Assembly: GCA_020832135.1 (NCBI GenBank)
Contig: JAFIFG010000099.1
Coordinates: 1-50,817, forward strand
Length of the DNA: 50,817 nt
DNA from: Clostridiaceae bacterium
Lineage (GTDB): Bacteria; Bacillota; Clostridia; Peptostreptococcales; Natronincolaceae
Reading direction: 5' to 3'
The notes below the pieces were generated by a model, which was given only the letters and a program-made list of their open reading frames with translations, searched no databases and was not told the origin of the DNA. This document shows, piece after piece, positions 17,320 to 26,223 of the stretch. Numbering within the stretch: the first letter of the stretch is position 1; every line of letters starts with the position of its first letter. Position numbers and translations under genes: made by a program.

Positions 17320-18918
17320 TTGTATAAGGTAAATGAATCAAACGACTTAGGTATTTTAAAATCCAGCAAGGTCCACTATAATCTATCGACCCAGGAATTG
17401 ATGAAGGTTGCAGTAGAAAAAGAGGGTGGATGCATAGCTGACAATGGGGCTCTATGCATTAATACAGGTACTTACACAGGGAGATCTCCCAATGACCGAT
17501 TTATCGTGGATGAACCTTCAGTACATGACCATATTAATTGGGGTAAAACAAATTTATCTATTTCTCCTGAAAACTTTGAAAAGCTATATAAGAAAGCTAT
17601 GGATTACATGAATAACAAGGAGTTATATGTGTTTGAAGGTTTTGTAGGATCCGATACAGAATATAGAATGCCTATAAGAGTGATCAATGAGTTTGCTTAT
17701 CAAAACTTATTTGCTCAACAAATGTTTATCAAGCCAAAGGAAAACGAACTAAAAGGATTAAGTCCAGAATTTACAGTAATTGCATTGCCAGAGCTTAAGG
17801 CAGTACCGGAGATAGATGGTACTAATTCTGAGGTTTTTATCATTATTAGCTTTGAGAAAAAGTTAGTGCTAATCGGGGGAACCAAGTATTCTGGTGAGAT
17901 AAAAAAATCTATGTTTACTGTGATGAATTACTTACTACCGTTTAAAAATATATTGCCAATGCATTGCTCAGCAAATGTAGGGGAGCAGGGAGACGTTACT
18001 TTATTTTTTGGTTTGTCAGGAACAGGGAAAACCACATTATCTGCTGATAATAACAGAAAATTAATTGGTGACGATGAGCATGGGTGGACAGAAAACGGTG
18101 TGTTTAACTTTGAGGGAGGTTGCTATGCAAAATGTATCAATCTTTCTCGAGAGCAAGAGCCACAAATATGGAGTGCCATTAAAGAAGGTGCTGTTCTAGA
18201 AAATGTAGTTATAGATGAAGCTACTGGAAAGCCAGATTACGATGATGATCGATATACAGAAAATACTAGAGTTGCCTTCCCAGTAGAGCACATTGATGGT
18301 GCAATCATGGAGGGAAAGGGTGGTATTCCAAACACTATTATTTTTCTTACAGCAGATGCGACAGGAGTTCTTCCTCCTATTTCAAAGCTAACAAAGGAAC
18401 AGGCAATGTATCACTTCATGTCTGGTTATACCAGTAAATTAGCAGGAACAGAAAGAGGAATTATAGAGCCTACAGCAACTTTTTCCACCTGTTTTGGAGG
18501 TCCCTTCATGATCCTGAAGCCTCAAGTGTATGCTAAGCTACTAGGTGAGAAGATCGAACAATATAATGCAAACGTATTTTTAGTAAATACAGGTTGGACC
18601 GGTGGTTCCTATGGAACAGGAAACCGAATGAAGCTAAAATATACAAGGTCAATGGTAAGGGCTGCTATGCAAGGTGAACTGGATAAGGTAAACTATGTTA
18701 CGGATCCAATTTTTAAACTTAATATCCCTACTGAATGCCCGGAAGTACCTACTTCAATTCTGAATCCATCTAACACTTGGGAGGATATCAGTGAATACAA
18801 TCAAAAGGCAAAAGAATTAGCCCATAGTTTCAATAAGAACTTTCAGCAATTTCAAGATGTATCTGAAGATATCAAAAAGGTTAACCTTGAAATCGTCCTT
18901 GAAGATTCTATAGCATAA
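17320..18918 (+). CDS. pckA: Phosphoenolpyruvate carboxykinase (ATP)
   Basis: A 532-residue ATP-dependent PEP carboxykinase (oxaloacetate + ATP to PEP + CO2 + ADP), cytoplasmic, for gluconeogenesis or, in anaerobes, often in the reverse anaplerotic direction. Visible motifs are [13 protein letters not shown] near the N-terminus, [11 protein letters not shown], the PEPCK-specific P-loop [17 protein letters not shown] (metal site), and FPVEHIDG. The length is normal. I choose TTG 17320: the GGGGG box at 17307-17311 is 8 nt upstream, while the in-frame TTG at 17305 overlaps that box. A 6-bp stem terminator with eight T follows. It is a single-gene unit. Confidence 0.95.
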   Translation: MYKVNESNDLGILKSSKVHYNLSTQELMKVAVEKEGGCIADNGALCINTGTYTGRSPNDRFIVDEPSVHDHINWGKTNLSISPENFEKLYKKAMDYMNNKELYVFEGFVGSDTEYRMPIRVINEFAYQNLFAQQMFIKPKENELKGLSPEFTVIALPELKAVPEIDGTNSEVFIIISFEKKLVLIGGTKYSGEIKKSMFTVMNYLLPFKNILPMHCSANVGEQGDVTLFFGLSGTGKTTLSADNNRKLIGDDEHGWTENGVFNFEGGCYAKCINLSREQEPQIWSAIKEGAVLENVVIDEATGKPDYDDDRYTENTRVAFPVEHIDGAIMEGKGGIPNTIIFLTADATGVLPPISKLTKEQAMYHFMSGYTSKLAGTERGIIEPTATFSTCFGGPFMILKPQVYAKLLGEKIEQYNANVFLVNTGWTGGSYGTGNRMKLKYTRSMVRAAMQGELDKVNYVTDPIFKLNIPTECPEVPTSILNPSNTWEDISEYNQKAKELAHSFNKNFQQFQDVSEDIKKVNLEIVLEDSIA

Positions 18919-18925
18919 TAGGAAA

Positions 18926-18950
18926 GCTGCCATAATTGGCAGTTTTTTTT
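18926..18950 (+). terminator. Intrinsic terminator after pckA
   Basis: CTGCCA (18927-18932), TAAT loop, TGGCAG (18937-18942), then a run of eight T. Confidence 0.85.
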
Positions 18951-19118
18951 ATCTTATAGTATCCTTCTTTCTTATCCATTATTTCTAGGGTATAAGCGTC
19001 GATTAAAGGTAACAATTTCCATGGAAAAGATGTATAATTAAATTACACAAGTGCTGTCTACTTGTATACAACACTAGTCTATAAAAATAAAATTTAAGGG
19101 ATACATAGGAGGGAAATA

Positions 19119-20627
19119 GTGAATAAAAAGCTATATATTATCGGACTATTATTAGTTTTATTAATTACTCCATTTTTCATGAACTACAACAGCTTACCTA
19201 AAGAGGAATATGTTGAAGAATTTACTGCTAGCTTAGAAGCAAAAGTTCCTCAACTACTGGCTAAATATAATATTCCAGGTGCTGCTATATCAATCATTGA
19301 AGATGGAGAAGTAAAATGGGTTGGAACATTTGGTTATGGAAATATTGATGAAGAGATTGAAATCACTAGAGATACGGTGTTTCAAGTAGCTTCGATTTCA
19401 AAATCCGCTACTGCTGTTGGAATAATGAAGTTGGTAGAGGAGGGAAGAATTGAACTTGATGCTCCGATTGAGAGCTATGTTACAAGGTGGAGTGTGCCGG
19501 AATCTGAATATAATAACAGTCACGTTACTGTCAAAAATTTACTAAGTCATACTGCTGGTTTATCCGTAGGTGGTGGGTATCCTGGGTACCATCCAAGCAC
19601 CCAGCTACCTACTATAGAAGAATCCCTCACAGGTGTTGAGGGCGGTTCTAGGCCAGTAGAAATCATTTATGAACCAGGAACAAAATTTAGTTATTCTGGT
19701 GGCGGTTACTCGTTATTGCAGCTCCTAATAGAAGAAGTAACAGGTAAGACCTTCAATGACTATATGAAAACTAATGTATTGAAAGCTGCAGACATGAATA
19801 ATAGTAGCTTTCAATGGGAGGAATTTCTACAGGATAAAACTGCAACGGCTTATGATAAGGACCTAAACCAGCTACCAAACTATTTATTTGCTGAAAAGGC
19901 AGCAGCCGGATTGTATACAACTATAGATGACATGAACAAGTTCATGATTACACAAATAGATAGTTACAGTGGTATTCATGAAGGAAGTTTATTGTCTAAG
20001 GAAACAATGCAACAAATGCATGCTCCTGTGATGCAGGTTGAAGGATTAGAGGGTTTTATATATCAGAAAACAGCTTTAGGACATTTTGTAAATATGGAGG
20101 AAGATGGAATAAAGTTAATTAGCCATGATGGAGGAAATAAAGGTTGGAAGGCTAATTTTACTATGATTCCCGATAGAGAAAGTGGGATAGTCATCTTGAC
20201 CAACGGAGATAATGGAACATACTTACTAAATGAAGTATTAAATGCATGGCAGTATACCACACTGGGCACATATCGCTCTTTTGATAAACTACAACACACG
20301 GTTAGCGCCATCATATATTCCTTAACATCCATTTTGATGCTGTGGTCAGTAATAAGATTATATATACTAAGAAAAGAAGTTAAAAATGGTGTTAGAAGGA
20401 TGACTTTATTAGAAGGTAAGCTTTCCTTTGTTATAAAGTGTTCTATAATCACTGCTTTGCTGTATATTACTTATCTATTTAAAACTCAAATAGTATCAAT
20501 ACTTAGCTTTATTGACCCTAGTGTTGGAAACATTATTTTTATTGCTTTATTTATAAGGGTTGCAGTAGGAATAACACAGATTATTTTTCTGAAATCAAAA
20601 ATAGATGGTTTTACAAAGCAGTTATAA
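19119..20627 (+). CDS. Membrane-attached serine hydrolase (class C beta-lactamase / PBP-like)
   Basis: A 502-residue extracytoplasmic serine hydrolase of the beta-lactamase/AmpH/esterase family. An N-terminal anchor (residues 4-23) exports the catalytic domain, where the nucleophile motif S92-I-S-K95 (VASISKS), a YSG in the Tyr-motif position (FSYSGGGYS) and HDGGNKGW (the KTG/HxG-like third motif) are visible. The C-terminal 110 residues form about three TM helices, a layout seen in a Firmicute subgroup of such enzymes. The start is GTG 19119 with GGAGGGAAATA before it. The family includes D-amino peptidases, penicillin-binding esterases and resistance proteins, so the substrate is open. A large palindromic terminator follows. 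Confidence 0.87.
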   Translation: MNKKLYIIGLLLVLLITPFFMNYNSLPKEEYVEEFTASLEAKVPQLLAKYNIPGAAISIIEDGEVKWVGTFGYGNIDEEIEITRDTVFQVASISKSATAVGIMKLVEEGRIELDAPIESYVTRWSVPESEYNNSHVTVKNLLSHTAGLSVGGGYPGYHPSTQLPTIEESLTGVEGGSRPVEIIYEPGTKFSYSGGGYSLLQLLIEEVTGKTFNDYMKTNVLKAADMNNSSFQWEEFLQDKTATAYDKDLNQLPNYLFAEKAAAGLYTTIDDMNKFMITQIDSYSGIHEGSLLSKETMQQMHAPVMQVEGLEGFIYQKTALGHFVNMEEDGIKLISHDGGNKGWKANFTMIPDRESGIVILTNGDNGTYLLNEVLNAWQYTTLGTYRSFDKLQHTVSAIIYSLTSILMLWSVIRLYILRKEVKNGVRRMTLLEGKLSFVIKCSIITALLYITYLFKTQIVSILSFIDPSVGNIIFIALFIRVAVGITQIIFLKSKIDGFTKQL

Positions 20628-20648
20628 AGCAATGAAAAATTTAAATGT

Positions 20649-20707
20649 TAGGCTCCGTATTAGATAAATTATATATAAAATTTATCTAATACGGAGCCTA
20701 TTTTTTT
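20649..20707 (+). terminator. Strong intrinsic terminator, 21-bp stem
   Basis: Perfect 21-bp inverted repeat, arms 20649-20669 and 20680-20700 (GGCTCCGTATTAGATAAA core), 10-nt AT loop, then seven T. It is unusually long for a terminator but the T run supports that role. Confidence 0.85.
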
Positions 20708-20827
20708 ACTTTGTTAATTTATTTAGTAGTAGCACTTATTTAGGACAGGACCAAATGTTTTTACTAAATTTTAAAGGGTATGCATAAAGATAGTATGAAT
20801 ATATAAAATAGACTAGGGGGGAGCCTT

Positions 20828-21223
20828 TTGGTTACAACTATTGGTTGGATGAATGTCATACTTATTGTGATGATGGGTTTTATTTATCCATTAAAAACTA
20901 TTTATCTTAAAAAAATAAAAACAGAAGGAAAAGAAGCCGCAAAAGCTTATGGAAGCATATATAAAATAATGAGGAGGGTACATCCAGCTTTGGGAGTGGT
21001 AATTATTCTGATAGGGATTTTCCATGGAGTTCAAGCATATACCCTTTTCACCCTGCATACAGGAACTATTCTACTGTATACTTTAGTAGTGATGGCCATA
21101 GTGGCTATTGTTGGCCCTAAAACTAAAAGTTTTAAAAAACATTGGAGAGTGATCCATAGAGTTTTAGGCATAGTAGTTTTTGTATTGATGATTGTACATG
21201 TGTATTGGCGAAATATAATATAG
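20828..21223 (+). CDS. Four-helix membrane protein with duplicated His pairs, possible b-type cytochrome
   Basis: A 131-residue protein with four predicted TM helices. Histidines fall in a symmetric pattern: H52 and H66 in helix 2, H110 and H124 in helix 4, both pairs 14 residues apart, with matching contexts HPALGVV and HRVLGIV. Helices 1-2 and 3-4 therefore look like an internal duplication. Four-helix proteins with two stacked bis-His sites are the pattern of cytochrome b561 and related ferric-reductase-like haem b carriers, so haem binding is a reasonable inference, not shown. The start is TTG 20828 after GGGGGGAGCC. It is monocistronic, flanked by hairpins on both sides. A small helix-bundle protein with unrelated His use is the alternative. 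Confidence 0.65.
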   Translation: MVTTIGWMNVILIVMMGFIYPLKTIYLKKIKTEGKEAAKAYGSIYKIMRRVHPALGVVIILIGIFHGVQAYTLFTLHTGTILLYTLVVMAIVAIVGPKTKSFKKHWRVIHRVLGIVVFVLMIVHVYWRNII

Positions 21224-21246
21224 TTAACATTGATTAAAGTGACCCC

Positions 21247-21294
21247 AAAGCAAATCCCTGTTACACCAAATAGCTTGTAATAGGGATTTGCTTT
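21247..21294 (+). terminator. Hairpin, probable terminator
   Basis: Arms 21247-21265 and 21276-21294 pair over 18 bp with one bulged or mismatched base (AAAGCAAATCCCT core). Only a short T-rich tail follows, so termination is likely but not as clear as at other sites. Confidence 0.6.
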
Positions 21295-21436
21295 AGATTT
21301 CTGTCTAAAACCAACACTAATTGATGTTATAAGTTGTATTTAGCACAACATAAGGTTATAATATGTATAGTTTATTATTAACATAATTTTGAAATGGCTA
21401 AAAGTATAAAAAATACTAAAAATATGGAGGCTTACA

Positions 21437-21826
21437 ATGATAAAAGCTTATTTTGTTGGGATTTCAACACATTACGAGGGTGAGGATATAGAAGTTCGAT
21501 ATAGTATCTATGAAGATCAAGAGCTTGTATGTAAAAAATCTGTTTTGCGGGAATATGAAAAACCTGCAATTGTAAATCAAGTGGCACTAGTAGCTCTTTT
21601 GAAGGAATTAGAAAAATATATGGATCAAGAGATAGTTGTTATCATGAATGATGCAGCTTTAAATGAGCAAATTAGAGGAACATCACAAACAAAAAATAAA
21701 GACGTCTTAAAAATGCTAAGATTCACTAAAGAAAGAATAAGTAAATTTAATAATTCTATTACTATTAAGGATGTTAGCAACGATAAGGTAGAATTAGCGA
21801 AATGGAATGAGGTATTGAAACCTTAA
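21437..21826 (+). CDS. Hypothetical protein, 129 aa
   Basis: Small soluble protein without TM segment or signal. It starts with a beta strand pair (MIKAYFVGISTHYEG, IEVRYSIYEDQELVCKKS), a helix (IVNQVALVALLKELEKYM), a strand with an Asp (EIVVIMNDAAL), another helix and a final strand-helix. That order of elements recalls an RNase H-like fold, but the acidic catalytic residues are not convincingly in place, so this is only a structural hint. A TATGGAGG box precedes the ATG. The next unknown gene follows by 60 nt and may be co-transcribed. Confidence 0.6.
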   Translation: MIKAYFVGISTHYEGEDIEVRYSIYEDQELVCKKSVLREYEKPAIVNQVALVALLKELEKYMDQEIVVIMNDAALNEQIRGTSQTKNKDVLKMLRFTKERISKFNNSITIKDVSNDKVELAKWNEVLKP

Positions 21827-21886
21827 TAACAGTATTAAATACGTGTATGAGCTATAATATACGTTAAGGAAGGAAGTAGTGAATAT

Positions 21887-22303
21887 ATGATGAATACAAT
21901 ATCTTCTAAAAATCTAGGTAGATGCATGAAATATACCTATGTTGATAAAATAACTACATCAGAATATGCATCTTTTTTAAGGTTTTTGGTTATGACAATA
22001 AGAAAAGAATTACCTATAGAAATAGTAAACAACGATAATGATACAACGATTAAGGGACAAGTTATGAGTTTCTCCATTAATTATGAAGCAGACAAAGAAG
22101 GGGAATGTGACGACTTGACCTTAAATCTTGTAAGCATTGATGATGAAGAACCACAAACCTTCAAGTTTACTAATTTAGGCAAAACTAAGGTAGGTAAAGA
22201 CAATAAGAGTGGTCCTAAGACTTTTTATAGATTCTATGTTTATCCAGAAAGTAATGAAGAAGGGTATAGATGTACCTTTAATAGAAGAGTTACAAAGAAA
22301 TAA
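21887..22303 (+). CDS. Hypothetical protein, 138 aa
   Basis: Soluble protein I do not recognise. It has an N-terminal helix region (residues 20-45, DKITTSEYASFLRFLVMTIRKE), then alternating strands (TIKGQVMSFSINYEA, DDLTLNLVSIDDEEPQTFKF) and a basic C-terminus. GGAAGGAAG lies about 15 nt before the ATG at 21887; ATG 21890 is an equal alternative. It follows the 129-residue unknown by 60 nt and ends at a terminator, so both may form a two-gene unit. Confidence 0.55.
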   Translation: MMNTISSKNLGRCMKYTYVDKITTSEYASFLRFLVMTIRKELPIEIVNNDNDTTIKGQVMSFSINYEADKEGECDDLTLNLVSIDDEEPQTFKFTNLGKTKVGKDNKSGPKTFYRFYVYPESNEEGYRCTFNRRVTKK

Positions 22304-22326
22304 TTCAGCTTATGCCACATTGTGCT

Positions 22327-22371
22327 GGTCCTATCTTTAGAGAAGAATAAAGGTAGGGCTTTAATTATTTT
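22327..22371 (+). terminator. Intrinsic terminator
   Basis: GGTCCTATCTTTA (22327-22339) pairs with TAAAGGTAGGGCT (22348-22360) with G-U pairs, followed by TTAATTATTTTT. Confidence 0.75.
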
Positions 22372-22485
22372 TGGGAAAAGCTATTACAAATCTGAGTATG
22401 TTACCATGAATATATAGAAGAGAAAAAGATAATAGATAATATATAAAGAATATGCATTAGAAATATAAAGGAAAGAGATGATTAA

Positions 22486-23931
22486 ATGATGAAATCAAAT
22501 TTTAGCGACTATAAATTAAGTAGTGAGTTATTAAAGTCAATTAGCATGTTGAATTTTAAAAGTCCTACAAAAGTGCAAGAACAGGTTATACCTTCTGTTC
22601 TAGAACAGAAGGATGTAATAGTAAAGTCTCGAACTGGAAGTGGAAAGACTGCAGCATTTGCTATTCCTATCTGCGAATTAGTAGATTGGGATGAAAATAA
22701 ACCTCAGGCATTAGTGATTGCACCAACCAGAGAGCTTGCTATCCAAGTCAAAGAAGATATTTTTAATATAGGTAGGTTTAAAAGGGTAAAAGTATCTGCG
22801 GTTTATGGAAAGGCTCCTTTTCATATTCAAGAAAAGGAACTTAAACAAAAAACACATGTGGTGGTTGGTACACCTGGTCGTATTATAGACCATATCGAAC
22901 AAGGGACATTTGATACATCAAAAATAAAATACCTTATAATAGATGAAGCTGATGAAATGCTTAATATGGGATTTATAGAGGAATTAGAAACCATAATAAG
23001 CAACTTGTCAAGAGAACGTGTGACGATGCTATTGTCAGCCACAATGCCTAAAGATATAGAAGCTTTATGCAATAAATACATGAAAGAACCTATACAGATT
23101 GAAATAGAAGATGAAAGTTCAACAACAGATAGGATCTACCAAGAAAGATATACCGTAGAACACAGAGATAAGATAAAACTCTTAAGTGATATAACCATAG
23201 TAGAAAACCCCGATAGTTGTATCATATTTTGTAATACAAAGCAAACAGTCGATGAGGTACATAGTGAATTGTCAAATCTGAAGTATACCTGTGAGAAAAT
23301 TCATGGGGGGATGGAACAACGTGATAGAATAAGAGTAATGAATGATTTTAAGCAAGGCTATTTTAGATACTTGGTAGCAACAGATGTTGCAGCCAGAGGA
23401 ATAGACATAGACAATATTTCACTTGTAATTAATTACGATATACCACAAGAGGTAGAAAGCTATGTTCATAGGATAGGCAGAACAGGACGTATAAGCAAGA
23501 AAGGTAGAGCAATTACGTTTGTAACACAATACGAAAGCAAGTTCTTAAATGACATACAACAATACATTGGCAAAGAGATTCTTTTGAAAGAAAGACCGGA
23601 AACAGAAACTGTAAATAGTCTTAAACAGGAATTTGCTGAGAAAATAAATACTAGACCTAAAATTAAAGAAACAAAAGGTGCACCATTAAGCAAAGAAATT
23701 GTAAAATTACATATTAATGCAGGTAAGAAAACAAAGATGAGACCAGTAGACATCGTAGGTACACTTTGTAGTATAGAAGGCATGACAGCCGCAGATATAG
23801 GGATCATCAATATACTTGATGTATCTACCTTTGTAGAAATATTAAATAATAAAGGTGAGTTGGTCTTTCAAGAGTTACAACAGAGGCCTATCAAAGGCAG
23901 ACTTCGTAAGGTAAGTAAAGCTGACATGTAA
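22486..23931 (+). CDS. dbpA: DEAD-box RNA helicase with DbpA-type RNA-binding domain
   Basis: A 481-residue ATP-dependent RNA helicase. Motifs in order: Q motif (FKSPTKVQ, Q31), SRTGSGKT (48-55), PTRELA, TPGRI, DEAD (153-156), SAT (184), ARGID and HRIGRTGR (from H328). The C-terminal 75 residues (about 405-477: IVKLHINAGKKTKMRPVDIVGTL, then ADIGIINILDVSTFVEI) match the DbpA/YxiN RNA recognition domain that anchors the enzyme to hairpin 92 of 23S rRNA during large-subunit assembly. The linker between is short. Start ATG 22486 or 22489, preceded by GGAAAGAGATGA. The last codon is 9 nt before a gene remnant that resembles the tail of a short-chain dehydrogenase. Confidence 0.93.
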   Translation: MMKSNFSDYKLSSELLKSISMLNFKSPTKVQEQVIPSVLEQKDVIVKSRTGSGKTAAFAIPICELVDWDENKPQALVIAPTRELAIQVKEDIFNIGRFKRVKVSAVYGKAPFHIQEKELKQKTHVVVGTPGRIIDHIEQGTFDTSKIKYLIIDEADEMLNMGFIEELETIISNLSRERVTMLLSATMPKDIEALCNKYMKEPIQIEIEDESSTTDRIYQERYTVEHRDKIKLLSDITIVENPDSCIIFCNTKQTVDEVHSELSNLKYTCEKIHGGMEQRDRIRVMNDFKQGYFRYLVATDVAARGIDIDNISLVINYDIPQEVESYVHRIGRTGRISKKGRAITFVTQYESKFLNDIQQYIGKEILLKERPETETVNSLKQEFAEKINTRPKIKETKGAPLSKEIVKLHINAGKKTKMRPVDIVGTLCSIEGMTAADIGIINILDVSTFVEILNNKGELVFQELQQRPIKGRLRKVSKADM

Positions 23932-23940
23932 TACAAAAGA

Positions 23941-24033
23941 GTACTTTATTCAAAACCAGTAGAAAAACCGGAAGATATTGCACGAACCTGTTTATTCTTA
24001 AGTGGTGATGAAAATGATTTATGTGTAGAATAA
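23941..24033 (+). pseudogene. Remnant: C-terminal fragment of a short-chain dehydrogenase (SDR)
   Basis: The open frame from 23941 reads ...KPVEKPEDIARTCLFLSGD... and ends at TAA 24031-24033. The PEDIA-x-x-CLFL-x-S/G-D-E segment is the standard substrate-loop end of classical SDR oxidoreductases, just before the final SYITG-like strand. The catalytic YxxxK and the Rossmann fold are absent, and there is no start codon or ribosome binding site, so this is a leftover of a deleted gene. It joins the 3' end of the helicase gene directly. Confidence 0.7.
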
Positions 24034-24055
24034 GTGGAGTGTATACTCCGCTTTT
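24032..24055 (+). terminator. Short intrinsic terminator
   Basis: AAGTGGAGT (24032-24040), GTAT loop, ACTCCGCTT (24045-24053) with one G-U pair, then TTATT. It probably ended the lost dehydrogenase gene and now serves the helicase transcript. Confidence 0.7.
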
Positions 24056-24164
24056 ATTAATTGGCAAAGTATAAATACAATAATTGTTATTATTTGTAAG
24101 AAATTAAAGGATGTTCATGATGTGTGTAGAATTTAAATAGAGGTAATAAACTAGGAGGGCGCGT

Positions 24165-24258
24165 ATGATACTATTTTTTTCACATCTATATCCTGACGAA
24201 AGTATGTATAGCTTGTTTGTATGATATAACAAATTAGTTGTACGTGCCAAGGAGGTGT
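24165..24258 (+). pseudogene. Possible TniQ/TnsD-family 5' remnant
   Basis: After an AGGAGG box (24153-24158) the ATG at 24165 opens MILFFSHLYPDESMYSLFV, then TGA at 24222. FF-x2-LYPDE-x2-YS is the typical N-terminus of TniQ/TnsD-like target-selection proteins of Tn7-like elements. The frame continues past the stop as YNKLVVRAKEV and ends at 24256-24258. Only about 30 codons remain, so this is weak evidence; it could be a chance match. The 420 nt between the helicase and the oleate hydratase gene hold nothing else I can identify except two terminators. Confidence 0.35.
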
Positions 24259-24307
24259 AAAGAAGTGTAAATCTACTGGTGCGGTGAGATAGATATTAGA
24301 AAAATAG

Positions 24308-24338
24308 AAGGGCTCTTATTTTAAAAATAAGAGCCCTT
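24308..24338 (-). terminator. Intrinsic terminator of the oleate hydratase gene
   Basis: Perfect 15-bp inverted repeat AAGGGCTCTTATTTT / AAAATAAGAGCCCTT (24308-24322 and 24324-24338), 18 nt beyond the minus-strand stop; on the minus strand it is followed by a T-rich stretch. Confidence 0.82.
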
Positions 24339-24355
24339 GGTTAGTAGGATAGGGA

Positions 24356-26053
24356 TTAGATGATACCCTCTATAGATGTGTCTTTGAGCAACTTTTTGAT
24401 GATAGTTTCTGCTGGCAACGGTCTTCCGCTATTTAATGCCTTCACTGCATTAGCAATAACTCTGATATCATATTGTGATGGATGAATTTCAGGTGGTTTT
24501 TTGTTAAGGTTAAGAAGTTGATATGTTGCCATCATTGCTGAACGTACAGAGTATTCAACTGTAAAAACGCAGTCTCCAGTGATTTCAGTAAACTGTCCTA
24601 AAAATGCTAAATTTTGTGATCCTTCAGGTACGACGTCTGGACGGTCTCCTTTAACCCTTGGCATAAATTGTGCTGTGATATATGGCATCATAGCGGGGAT
24701 GACTTTGTCGGTTTTCAAAATTTCTGCAATATCCTGTTCCAAACCTAAATGATAGAGAAGTTCCTGTAGAAGTTCGTCACCTGTACAATCTGTCATTTTC
24801 TTCTTGATGTAGTTTCCTTCTTTATCTAAAAATAAGCCGTATGCCCAAAGAACGATGACGTCATCTGGTTGATTGATAAAGTGGGGTTGACGATTACATG
24901 TGACACTAAGTAACCAGTTAGAATCTGTTATAGTGATGATACCTCCTGTAACAGTTTTACCCGAATAGGGGTCGCTTCCACTTAATTCATGTATTTTGTC
25001 TACAAGTTTAGAACCTTTGCATGTTATTGTAAAAGATTCCCATTTGGTACGATCTACATCGCCACAAAACACTTCTGGATGTCCAAATGATGGACTTTTA
25101 GCGGCTATGTTTTTCCAAAGGTTCCAAACATCCCCCAAATCCCTTCTTAATTTAGGAACAGTTTTGTTGTCCCCGTACTCAGTACACTCTGTCATCGATC
25201 CATTTGTGACCATGACAAGGTCTTTAGGTTTTATTTTGACGATTTCTTTTTTATTATCACGAACAATGTGAATCGCTGTGACTGTTTTTTCTTTTTCATT
25301 AATGTCTATATCTAAATCTGTCACTTGTGTACCATAATCAAATTGGACATTATTATCTTTTAAATATGTAGCAAGTGGCAAAATAAAAGATTCGTATTGG
25401 TTGTATTTAGAAAATACAAGACCTTTCATTTCGTTAAAACCTGGAAGTAAGTGGATAAAACGATGCATATAACGCTTCATCTCTACAACACCGTGCCAGT
25501 TTTCAAAAGCAAACATGGAGCGAAACAAAGACCAAAAATTTGTTTCTAAGAAACTTTGATCAAAGAATTGTTCTACAGTAGCTTTTCCAAGTGCATCTTC
25601 TGTTGCGAGGAACAACTCAGTAATTCTTTTTACCTGTGATGGTGTAAGTTCCATAGAGTCAGAATTTTTCTTCTTTCCGCATTCGTGAATCAATCTGCAA
25701 CTCGATATATTTGGATCTTTGTCATTGAGTTCTTTGAATTCATCTAGAACAGAATAGCCTGGATTTTCTAGTGATGGAATATCTGCAAATAAATCCCATG
25801 TACATTCGAAGTGTTCTTCCATTTCTCTACCACCACGAGCGACGTAGCCTGTTTCTGAATTTCCAGCACCATCCATTGAGCCACCTTCAATATCTAATTT
25901 CTCAAAAATCGTAATGTTCTTTCCGTCCATATGTCCATCACGAATTAGATAAAAAGCAGCTGACAGGGATCCGATTCCCCCACCTACTAAATAAGCTTTT
26001 CGTTCTTTAATGTCTTTCGGTGGTATAGTTTGATTCCTTTGATAATTTCCCAT
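24356..26053 (-). CDS. ohyA: Oleate hydratase (myosin-cross-reactive antigen family)
   Basis: A 565-residue FAD-dependent fatty acid hydratase that adds water to the cis-9 double bond of unsaturated fatty acids to give 10-hydroxy acids. Visible are the N-terminal dinucleotide-binding strand AYLVGGGIGSLSAAFYL (residues 20-36), FEKLDIEGGSMDGAG, the highly conserved GGREMEEHFECTWDL that carries the catalytic glutamate, and near the C-terminus QFTEITGDCVFTVEYSVR typical of the FAD site. The length is normal for the family. Detoxifying free unsaturated fatty acids is its known role in Gram-positive bacteria. It is divergent from a TetR-type regulator with a palindromic operator between them, and both are bracketed by gene remnants, which suggests insertion into a variable site. 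Confidence 0.95.
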   Translation of the reverse strand: MGNYQRNQTIPPKDIKERKAYLVGGGIGSLSAAFYLIRDGHMDGKNITIFEKLDIEGGSMDGAGNSETGYVARGGREMEEHFECTWDLFADIPSLENPGYSVLDEFKELNDKDPNISSCRLIHECGKKKNSDSMELTPSQVKRITELFLATEDALGKATVEQFFDQSFLETNFWSLFRSMFAFENWHGVVEMKRYMHRFIHLLPGFNEMKGLVFSKYNQYESFILPLATYLKDNNVQFDYGTQVTDLDIDINEKEKTVTAIHIVRDNKKEIVKIKPKDLVMVTNGSMTECTEYGDNKTVPKLRRDLGDVWNLWKNIAAKSPSFGHPEVFCGDVDRTKWESFTITCKGSKLVDKIHELSGSDPYSGKTVTGGIITITDSNWLLSVTCNRQPHFINQPDDVIVLWAYGLFLDKEGNYIKKKMTDCTGDELLQELLYHLGLEQDIAEILKTDKVIPAMMPYITAQFMPRVKGDRPDVVPEGSQNLAFLGQFTEITGDCVFTVEYSVRSAMMATYQLLNLNKKPPEIHPSQYDIRVIANAVKALNSGRPLPAETIIKKLLKDTSIEGII

Positions 26054-26080
26054 AATACACCATCCCTTTTTGTTTTATAG

Positions 26081-26112
26081 TAAGATAATCTATTTTAATA
26101 AGATAATCTTAT
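26081..26112. promoter_or_regulatory. Probable TetR operator between ohyA and its regulator
   Basis: ATAAGAT-A-ATCTTAT (26098-26112) is a perfect palindrome with 7-bp arms; a second, imperfect copy TAAGATAATCTAT starts at 26081, 18 bp earlier. Two sites about two turns apart in the intergenic space fit binding of TetR dimers over the ohyA promoter. That the neighbour binds here is inference. Confidence 0.6.
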
Positions 26113-26223
26113 TGTCATAATACATGTAAAAGTTTATAATAACAATAAACAAACTTTTAATTATGTGAACAATTGTCTCAAAATTCTGATTGTGTGCTTG
26201 TCTCACAAGAAAGGATCAAAATT

